A DNA stretch of 37,148 nucleotides from NCBI GenBank assembly GCA_965651265.1, contig CBFGRV010000031.1:1-37148 (forward strand). Reading direction: 5' to 3'. Below the pieces are notes generated by a model. It saw nothing but the letters and a program-made list of their open reading frames with translations. It did not search any database and had not been told where the DNA came from. This DNA comes from CBFGRV01 sp965651265 (lineage in GTDB: Bacteria; Bacteroidota; Rhodothermia; Rhodothermales; VXPQ01). The translations under genes were made by a program, and so were the position numbers. Below, piece after piece: positions 1-8,053 of this stretch. Position 1 is the stretch's first letter. Every line of letters starts with the position of its first letter.

Positions 1-41
1 TTGGCCCGCCAGACCGCCTCCTTGAGTTCGAGGGCTTCCAT
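1..41 (-). CDS. araD: L-ribulose-5-phosphate 4-epimerase, N-terminal fragment (window edge)
   Basis: An ATG at 41-39 on the minus strand starts one base after the araB stop codon (45-43), so the two genes are translationally coupled. The readable codons give MEALELKEAVWRA, which fits the first helix of AraD-type class II aldolase/epimerases (family pattern: M-x-L-x-x-L-K-x-x-V-x-x-A-N). AraD interconverts L-ribulose-5-phosphate and D-xylulose-5-phosphate, the step after ribulokinase. Only about 13 residues are visible. The call therefore rests on this short match plus its position behind araB. Another class II aldolase-family protein is possible. Confidence 0.6.
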   Translation of the reverse strand, partial: MEALELKEAVWRA

Positions 42-42
42 G

Positions 43-1782
43 TTAGCTGCGCGTGAGACCAATCGGTGAGGCATCCATGCCCCTCTCGGGATCCAGCGGA
101 TGCGGGGTAGGGATTCCCGTGCGCACGACGTCGCGGATCTCGAGCAGCGATTTCATCACATCGGAAAGGTCGTCCCGCTCGCCGCGGATGCCAAACGCGT
201 CGTGCAACCGCCGGTACAGCCTATACAGCCGGTCGTAGATGGCGGCGTTCGCGGGCACGGGGTCGTAACTGACCTCGGCGACTCCGGTCATGACTTCGAT
301 GGCCGACTCGAAATTGGCGTGGCCGCCGGCCTGTTCCCCTGCGGCCACAGACGCGGCGATGGCGGCCCCTAGGGCACAGGTCTGGGTGCTTCGCGACAGG
401 TGCATCGGACGATTCATCACGTCGGCATAGATCTGCATGACCATCGGATTACGAGCCGAAATGCCGCCGCAGTTCACTACCCGCTCGATCGGCAGGCCGT
501 ATTCTTCATAGCGCTCCATGATCACGCGTGCGCCAAACGCCGTCGCCTCGACGAGAGCCCGGTAGATTTCTGCCGGCGGGGTGTGCAGGTTCAGACCGAG
601 AATCAGGCCGGTCAGGCGCTGATCCACCAGCACCGTGCGATTGCCGTTGTGCCAGTCGAGCGCCAGCAGTCCGCTTTCGCCGGGACGAAGCGCCTCGGCC
701 TGAGCAGTCAGGGACGCATGATCCATGCCCTTCGGCGCCACCCGTCGCACGAACCAGTCGAAGACGTCGCCGACGGCCGACTGCCCGGCTTCGAGCCCGT
801 AATGTCCCGGCAGGACCGACCCAGGCACGATCCCACAGAGCCCGGGTATGTCCGCCAGATCTTGATCCACGGGTGCAATGGTCAGGTCGCAGGTCGATGT
901 GCCGATGATCTTGACCAGCGTCCGCGGCGCCACGCCCGAGCCGACGGCTCCGAGGTGTGCATCGAAAGCTCCGACCGAGACGGGGATGCCGTGCGGCAGA
1001 CCCAGCCGGGCGGCCCAATCATCGGTAAGCCTCCCGGACGCCTGTCCTGCAGGGTACGCCTCGTCGGGAAGTGCCCGCCGCAGCGGCCGGAGCCGCTCGT
1101 CCAGCGAGCCGAGAAAATCCTCGTCCGGGTATCCACCCCAGTCTTGATGGAACATCGCCTTGTGGCCGGCGGCGCAAATTCCGCGACGCAGCCGGTCCGG
1201 ACGCTCCGTGCCGGTGAGCACGGCCGGCATCCAGTCCGCGTGCTCGACCCATGTCGCGGCGGCGTCGAACACGTCCGGGTCGACGCGCAGGCAGTGCAGG
1301 ATCTTCGCCCAGAACCATTCCGAGCTGTAGGTCCCCCCACATTTTGCGAGGTACTCTGGCCGGAGCTCGCCCGCCCGCTCCGTGATCTCCGCCGCTTCGG
1401 CGTGGGCGGTATGATCCTTCCAGAGCCAGGCGTAGGCGTTGAGATTGCCGGCGAAGCGAGGATCGAAGGCCAGAGGGCGTCCATCTGCATCGACGGGTAG
1501 CGGTGTGGAGCCGGTCGTGTCGATGCCGATGCCGATTACATCTGCCGGGTTGAACGTTCCCGGCGCGCTCTCGAACGCGGCGCGCAGGCTCCCGACCAGG
1601 CCGTCGAGGTAGTCCCGGGGGTCCTGACGGGCCAGCTCCGGATTGCCGGGATCGAGCAAGATGCCATCTGTTCCGGATCGGTACGCATGCACGCCGGTGC
1701 CGACCTCCTCGCCGGTGCGCACGTCCACGATGAGTGCGCGGACGGAGTTCGTGCCGAAGTCGAAGCCGACGGTGTAGGGCAT
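43..1782 (-). CDS. araB: Ribulokinase
   Basis: A FGGY-family carbohydrate kinase of 579 residues, close to the usual AraB length of about 560. It phosphorylates L-ribulose to L-ribulose-5-phosphate in the cytoplasm. The N-terminus carries the phosphate-1 loop GFDFGTNSVRALIVD (about residues 6-20). The C-terminal half has the GTSTCDL segment and the FGGY signature-like VNCGGISARNPMVMQIYAD around 437-455, followed by an Ala-rich stretch. AraB-specific features include the DPRDYLDGL region after the first strand. It follows the isomerase gene by about 60 bases, which are occupied by a short tandem repeat, and overlaps closely with the probable araD downstream. No strong Shine-Dalgarno is seen before the ATG, as is common in Bacteroidota-like genomes. 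Confidence 0.93.
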   Translation of the reverse strand: MPYTVGFDFGTNSVRALIVDVRTGEEVGTGVHAYRSGTDGILLDPGNPELARQDPRDYLDGLVGSLRAAFESAPGTFNPADVIGIGIDTTGSTPLPVDADGRPLAFDPRFAGNLNAYAWLWKDHTAHAEAAEITERAGELRPEYLAKCGGTYSSEWFWAKILHCLRVDPDVFDAAATWVEHADWMPAVLTGTERPDRLRRGICAAGHKAMFHQDWGGYPDEDFLGSLDERLRPLRRALPDEAYPAGQASGRLTDDWAARLGLPHGIPVSVGAFDAHLGAVGSGVAPRTLVKIIGTSTCDLTIAPVDQDLADIPGLCGIVPGSVLPGHYGLEAGQSAVGDVFDWFVRRVAPKGMDHASLTAQAEALRPGESGLLALDWHNGNRTVLVDQRLTGLILGLNLHTPPAEIYRALVEATAFGARVIMERYEEYGLPIERVVNCGGISARNPMVMQIYADVMNRPMHLSRSTQTCALGAAIAASVAAGEQAGGHANFESAIEVMTGVAEVSYDPVPANAAIYDRLYRLYRRLHDAFGIRGERDDLSDVMKSLLEIRDVVRTGIPTPHPLDPERGMDASPIGLTRS

Positions 1783-1796
1783 TGGGGTTTGGAATG

Positions 1797-1854
1797 GAGG
1801 TCAGAGGTCGAAGGTCGGAATTCAGAGGTCAGAGGTCGGAGGTCAGAGGTCAGA
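1797..1854. repeat. Degenerate GAGGTCAGAGGTC tandem repeat
   Basis: This stretch is built from repeats of GAGGTC and CAGAGGTC with single-base variants. It fills the isomerase-araB spacer and runs into the end of the upstream gene, so that the last three codons (Ser-Asp-Leu) and the TGA stop of the isomerase are written by the repeat. It could be a slippage-prone simple repeat or a dispersed intergenic element. No second copy was seen in the window. Confidence 0.75.
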
Positions 1855-3369
1855 ACCCTCATCGTCATCGTGCCGATACACCTCCCATCCCATGTAAAAG
1901 CCGAGCGCCTCTTTGACGGCAGCGGACGTGCGGGCTCGCGTCGCGGCGACATGGTGCTCGAAGCCGTTTCGGCAGATGTAGGCGAGCAGCCGCTGGAGCC
2001 GGGGCACGTGAAAGACGCCGTACCCGCCGAAGGTCTTCATCTCGTCGCTCGTGAAGCTTCCCTCGCCCACGTAGGCCCTGATGGTGCCTTCGAGGTCGTC
2101 CGTCGACACCCTCGCGAACGTAAACGGCCCCGGCGCGATGCGCCCTACGATCGTTCCGAACGTGTTCTCCTTTCCAACCGTCCCGGCGATGATCTCCTGG
2201 TAATCCATCCGGTGCGCGTCCTCGCCCTGGCTCTCGAAGAACGCCTTCGGCAAGTTCGAGCAGTGGAACACGACGCCTTTGTTGGGATCCTCTCCATAAT
2301 TGTTGTTCCAGTCGAGCAGCGCCGCGGGGGCATTGGCGGCCTGCTGCAGCACGTACATGCTGAGTGCCCCGGCGATGTCCGACTCGCAGGCGCTCGCCAT
2401 GAGGTTGTTGCTCATCATGCTCATCGCCGTGCACGGGACGACGCCGTAGAACTCCTCGATGGCCGTCCAGCATTGTATCGCCGTCGCGGCCAGGCCGCGC
2501 GTCTCCATGAAGCGGTCGAGCGCGACACCGAGCTTCGCCATCTTGAGCAGGCGCTCCTGCGGGATGCCATCCACCCGGGTGTAGGCGCGCATCTCCTCGA
2601 GTTTCGTCTGGACCGGGGCTTCGTCGTCGCCCATCCTCCGGATCCATCCCAGCAGTTCGGAGAGGTCGAGCGTCTCGACAGAGATGCCGCTGCGCTCGAG
2701 GAGCTTTTCGCTGTACCGCACCGTGTTGAAGGCAGCCGGGCGCGCGCCGATCTGTCCGAGGCGGAGGTTTCGCAGCGACCGCACGACCCGGCAAGTCGCC
2801 GCAAAACGCCGCAGATCCTCCGCGAATTCGGCGCTTTCCGGATCCATCGTGTGCCGGCTCGTCAGCGAGAACTTGATCCCGTACTGACGGAGGTTGTTGC
2901 ACGCCGACATCTTGCCGCAGAAGCTGTCGCGCCGGCTGACGATGGTCATCTGATCGGCGGCGTCCTGAAACGCGTGGACGAGGACAGGCACATTCAGATC
3001 GGCCCATCGGATCGTGTTCGCGATAGCACGCTCGTCGCCGAAGTTGGGCAGTGTCACCAGGATGCCGTCGATCTCGTCGCGATGCGACCGGAAGAGATCG
3101 GCGCACAGCCGCGCCTCCTGGAGCGACTCGATCGCCCCGTTGTTCGTGACCTGTTCCGGGGTGATCACCGCGCGGATGCCCTCACGCTCGAGCACGTCGA
3201 GTATCGTTCGGCGGCCCGACTCGCAGAGGTGATGAGGAAAGAATCCGCGGTTGCCGACGATGACGCCGAGCGTTACGGTGTCGCGGTCGCGCGTGTCCTC
3301 GCGGATTGCACGGGGTGATGCAGACGGCACAGATCCAGCCTCTCGTTCAATACCTGGACGTGATCCCAT
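1843..3369 (-). CDS. L-fucose/L-arabinose isomerase family protein
   Basis: An aldose-ketose isomerase of the FucI/AraA-like fold (COG2407 type). It probably converts L-arabinose to L-ribulose in the cytoplasm for AraB next door. Recognisable family stretches are LGVIVGNRGFFP near the N-terminus, the DGILVTLPNFGDE substrate-domain loop, the CWTAIEEFYGVVPC segment, and LLDWNNNYGEDPNKGVVFHCSNLP, which carries conserved metal/substrate-site residues. It is not the classical AraA of enteric bacteria. The substrate is inferred from araB, araD and the arabinofuranosidase. The start is uncertain: the frame is open to 3429, but ATG at 3369 gives about 508 residues and leaves room after the LacI gene. 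True conservation begins only around the VTLGVIVGN segment, so a later start is also possible. Confidence 0.85.
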   Translation of the reverse strand: MGSRPGIEREAGSVPSASPRAIREDTRDRDTVTLGVIVGNRGFFPHHLCESGRRTILDVLEREGIRAVITPEQVTNNGAIESLQEARLCADLFRSHRDEIDGILVTLPNFGDERAIANTIRWADLNVPVLVHAFQDAADQMTIVSRRDSFCGKMSACNNLRQYGIKFSLTSRHTMDPESAEFAEDLRRFAATCRVVRSLRNLRLGQIGARPAAFNTVRYSEKLLERSGISVETLDLSELLGWIRRMGDDEAPVQTKLEEMRAYTRVDGIPQERLLKMAKLGVALDRFMETRGLAATAIQCWTAIEEFYGVVPCTAMSMMSNNLMASACESDIAGALSMYVLQQAANAPAALLDWNNNYGEDPNKGVVFHCSNLPKAFFESQGEDAHRMDYQEIIAGTVGKENTFGTIVGRIAPGPFTFARVSTDDLEGTIRAYVGEGSFTSDEMKTFGGYGVFHVPRLQRLLAYICRNGFEHHVAATRARTSAAVKEALGFYMGWEVYRHDDDEGSDL

Positions 3370-3453
3370 AGCTATATGTTGAATATGATCGTGGATCTGG
3401 CCGTTGCGAGAGCAGAGAAGCCGGAGCACGGTGCGTGGCCGGCAAACCGTTCT

Positions 3454-4521
3454 TTACCCGCCGCCGGCGTTAACTGCGATGTCGGCCGATTCTTCAACCT
3501 CGAGTGCGCGGGTCGTCGCGCGCTCGATGATCTTTGCCTCCAGTATCAATTTCTCGATGGTGCCCGCGTCCAGCGCCTCGATGTGCCGAATGAGGATCTC
3601 GGTCGCCCTGCGGCCCATCTGGCGCTTCGGGACGTGTACGGTGGTCAGCGGGACCGATGCGTAGCTTGCCATTTCGATGTCATCGTAGCCCACGACCGAA
3701 ACATCCTCGGGCACACGGAGGCCAAGCTCTCGGAGCGCGCGAATCAGACCCAGTGCAACGAGGTCATTATAGCAGGTGACCGCGGTCGGACGGTCATCCG
3801 CACGATTGCGGAAGTACTCGAGACCGGCGTGGTAGCCATCCTGGAGGCGCGCGCCGGCATGTATGATGTCGTTGTCGTCGAAGACGAACCGCTGTCCGCT
3901 GAACGCGCGGCGCACACCCTCGATGCGCTCGTTGCTGTGCATGGAGTAGCGAGGTCCGGCAAAGTGAACGATGCGCTTGTGCCCCCGCTCGAACAGATAC
4001 ATGACCGCCTCTTTGGAGGCGTTCACATTGTCGACGTCGACCATGCTCGCCTGCATACCGTAGACGCTCTCCAAAAGCACCATCGGGATGTTTCGGCGCT
4101 TCAGCTCGAAGAGGTGCGACAGGTCGGCATCGTCGTCGAGTAGCGGATTGATGATCAATCCTTCGACGTCTTTGGCCACGAGCAGCTCTACCAGATCCTG
4201 CTCTACCTTATAAGTTCGCTCAGAGCTTACGACGAGGACTCTGTATCCACGCTCCGCCGCCGCTTCCTGCGCACCGATGACGATGTCGGCGAAATACGGA
4301 TTATTCACCTCCTTGATGACCAGTCCGATGCTCTTTTCCGTCGTGCGCTGAAGCCGCCGCCTCGCCGCCGCGCTGGGCCGGTAGTTCAGGTCTTCGATGG
4401 CCTCCTCTACTTTTCGGCGTGTTGCGTCGCTGACGGTAGATTTCCGATTGATGACGGCCGACACCGTACCGATCGAAACCCCTGCCCGATCGGCGACATC
4501 ACGGATGGTGACATTACTCAT
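3454..4521 (-). CDS. LacI-family transcriptional regulator
   Basis: A 355-residue repressor-type protein. The N-terminal LacI helix-turn-helix is clear: MSNVTIRDVADRAGVS, then the recognition helix SIGTVSAVIN and the hinge-helix segment YRPSAAARRRL (about residues 50-60). The rest is a periplasmic-binding-protein-like effector domain with the usual SIGLVIKEVNNPYF entry and the VVGYDDIEMASY motif late in the protein. It sits between the arabinofuranosidase and the isomerase-araB-araD block in the same orientation. It therefore probably senses an arabinose-related sugar and controls the locus, although the effector is an inference. It may be autoregulated: the 145-base leader contains a 16-base perfect palindrome just after the GH51 stop codon. 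Confidence 0.92.
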   Translation of the reverse strand: MSNVTIRDVADRAGVSIGTVSAVINRKSTVSDATRRKVEEAIEDLNYRPSAAARRRLQRTTEKSIGLVIKEVNNPYFADIVIGAQEAAAERGYRVLVVSSERTYKVEQDLVELLVAKDVEGLIINPLLDDDADLSHLFELKRRNIPMVLLESVYGMQASMVDVDNVNASKEAVMYLFERGHKRIVHFAGPRYSMHSNERIEGVRRAFSGQRFVFDDNDIIHAGARLQDGYHAGLEYFRNRADDRPTAVTCYNDLVALGLIRALRELGLRVPEDVSVVGYDDIEMASYASVPLTTVHVPKRQMGRRATEILIRHIEALDAGTIEKLILEAKIIERATTRALEVEESADIAVNAGGG

Positions 4522-4649
4522 GCTGCAGCGAAGCCCCTGGCCGTAAAGACACGCTCAACGATTGGCGTGGGTGAGAGCGAATGGGAAAGACGGTGTTGCA
4601 TCTCGCACATCTGAATACATAGAACAATCAACCCCTGTTTTCGCGAACG

Positions 4650-4665
4650 GCTTTCCCGGGAAAGC
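4650..4665. promoter_or_regulatory. Perfect 16-base palindrome GCTTTCCCGGGAAAGC between GH51 and lacI-type genes
   Basis: The sequence is fully self-complementary and CG-centred, and lies directly behind the GH51 stop codon and about 130 bases before the regulator start. A CG-centred palindrome is typical of LacI-family operators, so autoregulation is plausible. It could also form a small hairpin (6-bp stem, CCGG loop). There is no U-tract for a clean intrinsic terminator. A related imperfect palindrome, GACTTTCCCGGCAAAGTC, lies inside the last GH51 codons at about 4691-4708. Confidence 0.45.
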
Positions 4666-4666
4666 G

Positions 4667-6214
4667 TCATCGCAGCGTGAGGACCACAACGGACTTTCCC
4701 GGCAAAGTCACCGTAATCTGGTCGCCCGCGCGGCTAATGCCCTCAAACGGGGTAGGCGCCACGGTCTCCGGCTTTTCGAACGTGTTGTGGGCCGTCATTG
4801 CGTCGGCGGTCAGAATGCGCCCGTCGACATTCGCTACGTTCGCTCCGCGCACCTCCAGGGCAACTGTCCGTCCGGCATTTGGATCGACATTCGTGATGGT
4901 GATGTGGATGAGGCCATTCTCGTCGCGCGAAGCCGACGCGCTCAGCGCCGGGATGTTCTGGTCGCCGTACGAATACTCGCCTGCTTCCAGCGAGATGGGA
5001 AGCAGCGTGGCATCGTGATGAACGGTGTAGAACTCGAAAACGTGGTAAGTAGGGGTCAGGATCATCTCCGGGCCCCGCGTCAGGATCATCGCCTGAAGCA
5101 CATTCACCGTTTGCGCGATGTTTGCGCCGCGGACACGCTCGGCGTGGTTGTTGAAAACGTCGAGATGATACGCGGCGACGAGTGCGTCGCGGATGGTGTT
5201 CTGCTGGTAGAGGAAGCCCGGATTCGTTCCCTCCTCCACCTCGTGCCACACCCCCCATTCTCCGACGATGAGGTCGACGCGCTTTTCCGGATCGTAGCGA
5301 TCCATGATCTCCGAGTGCTGCTCGACCAGCGTCTTGATTTCGGTGGCCTTCTGCATCAGCTCGAACCACTCCGCTTCTCCGAACTCCGTGGCGTGACCTT
5401 TCTTGCTCCAGCTTCCGACGAGTGTGTAGTGATGAAGGTCGATGGCATCCATATGGTCGCCGGCCTGGCGCATCATGACCTCCGTCCAGTTGTAATCGCC
5501 GCCGGCCGCGCCGGTGGCGACGCGATACGGAGTGACACCTCCATACGGCCGCAAGAAGGCCGCGAAGTTGCGGTACACGTCGGCGTAGTACTCGGGACGC
5601 ATGTTGCCTCCGCAGCCCCAGCTCTCATTGCCGACGCCCCACATCCGCACACCCCAGGGCTCCTCCCTCCCGTTCTCGCGCCTCCAGTCGGCCATCGGGC
5701 TCGTGCCGGGGAAGCTCATGTACTCCCACCAGTCGGCCATCTCCTGGACCGTCCCGCTCCCGACGTTGCCCACAATGAAGGGCTCGGTGCCCAGGCGCTC
5801 GACAAGGCCCATGAATTCGTGCGTGCCGAAGCTGTTGTCCTCGGTGACTCCGCCCCACAATGTGTTGACGATGGTCGGCCGATCCTCCTTCGGTCCGATG
5901 CCGTCTTTCCAGTGATAGTAGTCTGCGAAGCAGCCGCCCGGCCAGCGGAGGTTGGGGATCTGAATCTTGCGGAGTGCTTCGATAACCGGCTCGTTGTAGT
6001 GCCACTCGCCGGCCTCATCCTTGATCCACAACCCGTCGTAGATGCCGCGCCCTAGATGCTCCGCGAAGTGGCCGTAGATGTGCCGGCTAATGGTGTGTTC
6101 ACCCTGGTCGGCGTTCACGACGAGTCTCAACGGGCGCTCGTCCTGCGCGCGGGCATTGTTGCCTACTACGAGCAGGATGACACACGCGGTCAGACACCGA
6201 AGTATCCGCTTCAT
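4667..6214 (-). CDS. Secreted alpha-L-arabinofuranosidase, glycoside hydrolase family 51
   Basis: From the ATG at 6214 the protein has 515 residues and begins with a classic signal peptide (MKRILRCLTACVILLVV, cleavage near ARAQ-D). GH51 retaining enzymes remove non-reducing L-arabinofuranosyl groups from arabinoxylan and arabinan. The clan A acid/base lies in GVGNESWG (Glu197) and the nucleophile in LIVGEWGVWHE (Glu319). The HIYGHFAEHLGRGIYDGLW and NLRWPGGCFADYYHW blocks are strong family signatures. There is no type IX sorting domain, so it is likely periplasmic. The frame is open further upstream, but the signal peptide fixes the start. The leader holds several palindromes that look like repressor sites (6226-6281). 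It lies in the same orientation as the regulator and ara genes. Confidence 0.95.
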   Translation of the reverse strand: MKRILRCLTACVILLVVGNNARAQDERPLRLVVNADQGEHTISRHIYGHFAEHLGRGIYDGLWIKDEAGEWHYNEPVIEALRKIQIPNLRWPGGCFADYYHWKDGIGPKEDRPTIVNTLWGGVTEDNSFGTHEFMGLVERLGTEPFIVGNVGSGTVQEMADWWEYMSFPGTSPMADWRRENGREEPWGVRMWGVGNESWGCGGNMRPEYYADVYRNFAAFLRPYGGVTPYRVATGAAGGDYNWTEVMMRQAGDHMDAIDLHHYTLVGSWSKKGHATEFGEAEWFELMQKATEIKTLVEQHSEIMDRYDPEKRVDLIVGEWGVWHEVEEGTNPGFLYQQNTIRDALVAAYHLDVFNNHAERVRGANIAQTVNVLQAMILTRGPEMILTPTYHVFEFYTVHHDATLLPISLEAGEYSYGDQNIPALSASASRDENGLIHITITNVDPNAGRTVALEVRGANVANVDGRILTADAMTAHNTFEKPETVAPTPFEGISRAGDQITVTLPGKSVVVLTLR

Positions 6215-6225
6215 TGGCTGTTTAG

Positions 6226-6281
6226 ATTTGTTTGAACAAGTTACGCTCAGTGATTGAACCATTCAATTTGTTTAAACAAGT
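6226..6281. promoter_or_regulatory. Operator-like cluster upstream of the GH51 gene
   Basis: Two near-identical 16-base copies, ATTTGTTTGAACAAGT (6226-6241) and ATTTGTTTAAACAAGT (6266-6281), sit exactly 40 bases apart. The second contains the perfect palindrome TTGTTTAAACAA. Between and overlapping them is ATTGAA-CCA-TTCAAT (6253-6267), whose core is shared with the GH9/xylanase divergent promoter. The first copy ends 12 bases before the GH51 start, well placed to block transcription. Binding by the neighbouring LacI-type protein is an inference. Confidence 0.6.
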
Positions 6282-6301
6282 GCTTGCCCCATGTAACCGG
6301 T

Positions 6302-8023
6302 TCAATGAACCACTGTGAAGATGCCCGATACCTCCTGTGCTCCCATTCTGAGCCGGGCTACGTAAGCACCTGATCCGAGCCCTTCGGTGGGAACGGCTAT
6401 ACGCCCGCGTCCGGGTTGGGGTGAGAACGATCGGACAACGCGACCGAGTACGTCGATAATTTCTATCTGGACGGATGACTGCCTCCTGTCGGTTTCATAG
6501 GCGATCGTGAGGATGTCGCTCGCCGGATTGGGGTACGCATCGAGTCGGACAGTCGAGGCGACAGCACGGTCTTCGATGGCGATACCCGTACCCGACGGAA
6601 GCGTCACCGCCCACACGCCGCGCGATCCGCCCGCTCCGAACCACTGGCCGTACTCGATGATGTAGATGGTGTCGCCCACCAGAACCGCGTCGATTGGGTG
6701 TTCAAAGCCGCTGGCCACGAGCTCGGTGGCAACCGTGTATCCGCTCTCGCCTTTCTCGAGATCGAGGAAGACCAGATCCTGCCCATCCTCCGGAAATCCA
6801 CCCATTGCGCCGGCGAAGCTGAGCATGAATGCGCCGCCTGTCAGTGGTTCTGCCAGCAGGGAATCCGCGTCAAAAACGAGCCCGAGCGGGGAACGCCCCC
6901 CGGAAAAGGTGGTGATCGTCGTGTCTTCGTCGCTCGCGTCCCGGACGACGCCGGTCACCGGGTCGAGGAATTTGTCGGCATAAGGCCCGAAATTCGGAAT
7001 GGGCTCGGCGAAGATGACACCCTCAGGCGGGCCCGGATAGTCTGGGTCGTTGCTGAAATAGCAGCCCGTGTCGGCATTGTTTGGATTGCAGGGCGCCGGG
7101 AGGAGCGGATCCTCGGACGGATCGTAGCCCTCGAACTGCATGGGTGTATCGTTGCCTCCGATGCGCCACGGAAAGCCGTAGTGCTCGCCCTCTCTCAGCC
7201 AGTTCAGTTCACCCGGATCGTCGCGATCGCCCGCATTGTCTGTGCCGAACAGGTCGCCGTTCGGCGCGAAGGCGAAGTCATAGGTATTCCGGTTGCCCTC
7301 GGCGAAGACGTATCCGGCCGCCTTCAACGCGGTGCGGTCGTTCGGAAGTACGAGATCCGTTGCATCAGCCGGAATCTTGAGCAGCACCGACGTGAGTCCT
7401 TCCTCCCGAACACCGTTGTAGCTTTCGCCGTGGTCCGTTCGTGAGCCGGAGTTGACGATGAGTGTGGAGCCGTCCGGCGTGACGATTATTGCGTTGGCCC
7501 GGTGATCGAAATACGTGTAGCTCAGGAGATACGGCTCCGAAGTGGCGACCGTCGTCCAGCTCCACTCATCTCCATCAGGCGTGCCCCGCCGGAGTACGAT
7601 CTGCGTTTGTGTCTCCCCGACCTCGGCGTTACCGACCAGATAGAGGGATCCGTCCGGTCCGAACGCCATGCCGACAGGGCGTGGAGTGCCATGATCGGCG
7701 TCGGTCAACACCGAGACCGGCTCAAGCGTGCCATCCGACGCCGGATCGAGACGATATACGATACTTGTGGCCGGGACGTCGCGACCGTCAGGGGCGCTCG
7801 TAGCCAGCGCATAGAGCGCCCCGTCCATCGGGTTCTGTGCGATGCGGACGGGATGACGATTTACCGAAAAACCTCCTGTAGGAATGTTCGCCATTCTCTG
7901 GATCTCAACGCCCGGCATCGCCGCGACAGGCCCGAATTGGGCCAAAACCGAAGCAGGCAAACCTAAAGCGAGGAGCACGAAGGCGGCGAAGAGTCGAATC
8001 ATCAGACTGAATTTGGGGATCAT
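6302..8023 (-). CDS. Secreted glucose/sorbosone dehydrogenase-like beta-propeller with type IX sorting domain
   Basis: A 573-residue exported protein. The signal peptide is MIRLFAAFVLLALGLPASVLAQ, preceded by a short alternative N-terminus. The body (about 40-470) resembles the PQQ-dependent sugar dehydrogenase (sorbosone dehydrogenase) six-bladed propeller, with repeated FGPDGSLY, VTPDGSTL and FAPNGDLFGTDN blade motifs and the GEHYGFPWRIGG loop typical of the family. The last 75 residues (VRLDAYPNPASDILTIAYE through the end) are a type A sorting domain for type IX secretion, so the protein should reach the cell surface. It lies between the foldase and GH51 genes and may oxidise or bind sugars released outside the cell. 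Actual enzymatic activity and PQQ use cannot be shown from the sequence. Confidence 0.85.
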   Translation of the reverse strand: MIPKFSLMIRLFAAFVLLALGLPASVLAQFGPVAAMPGVEIQRMANIPTGGFSVNRHPVRIAQNPMDGALYALATSAPDGRDVPATSIVYRLDPASDGTLEPVSVLTDADHGTPRPVGMAFGPDGSLYLVGNAEVGETQTQIVLRRGTPDGDEWSWTTVATSEPYLLSYTYFDHRANAIIVTPDGSTLIVNSGSRTDHGESYNGVREEGLTSVLLKIPADATDLVLPNDRTALKAAGYVFAEGNRNTYDFAFAPNGDLFGTDNAGDRDDPGELNWLREGEHYGFPWRIGGNDTPMQFEGYDPSEDPLLPAPCNPNNADTGCYFSNDPDYPGPPEGVIFAEPIPNFGPYADKFLDPVTGVVRDASDEDTTITTFSGGRSPLGLVFDADSLLAEPLTGGAFMLSFAGAMGGFPEDGQDLVFLDLEKGESGYTVATELVASGFEHPIDAVLVGDTIYIIEYGQWFGAGGSRGVWAVTLPSGTGIAIEDRAVASTVRLDAYPNPASDILTIAYETDRRQSSVQIEIIDVLGRVVRSFSPQPGRGRIAVPTEGLGSGAYVARLRMGAQEVSGIFTVVH

Positions 8024-8053
8024 GTATTTCGATGCATATGCGCACTTCGCGCG

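Noticed and set aside
400..1500. Long plus-strand open frame of 366 codons
   Set aside because: It is antisense to araB, has no family signature and a codon pattern mirroring the ribulokinase; long shadows are expected in GC-rich DNA.
1687..3318. Plus-strand open frame of 543 codons
   Set aside because: It is the complement of the isomerase gene; the translation is His/Arg/Val-rich with no recognisable domain.
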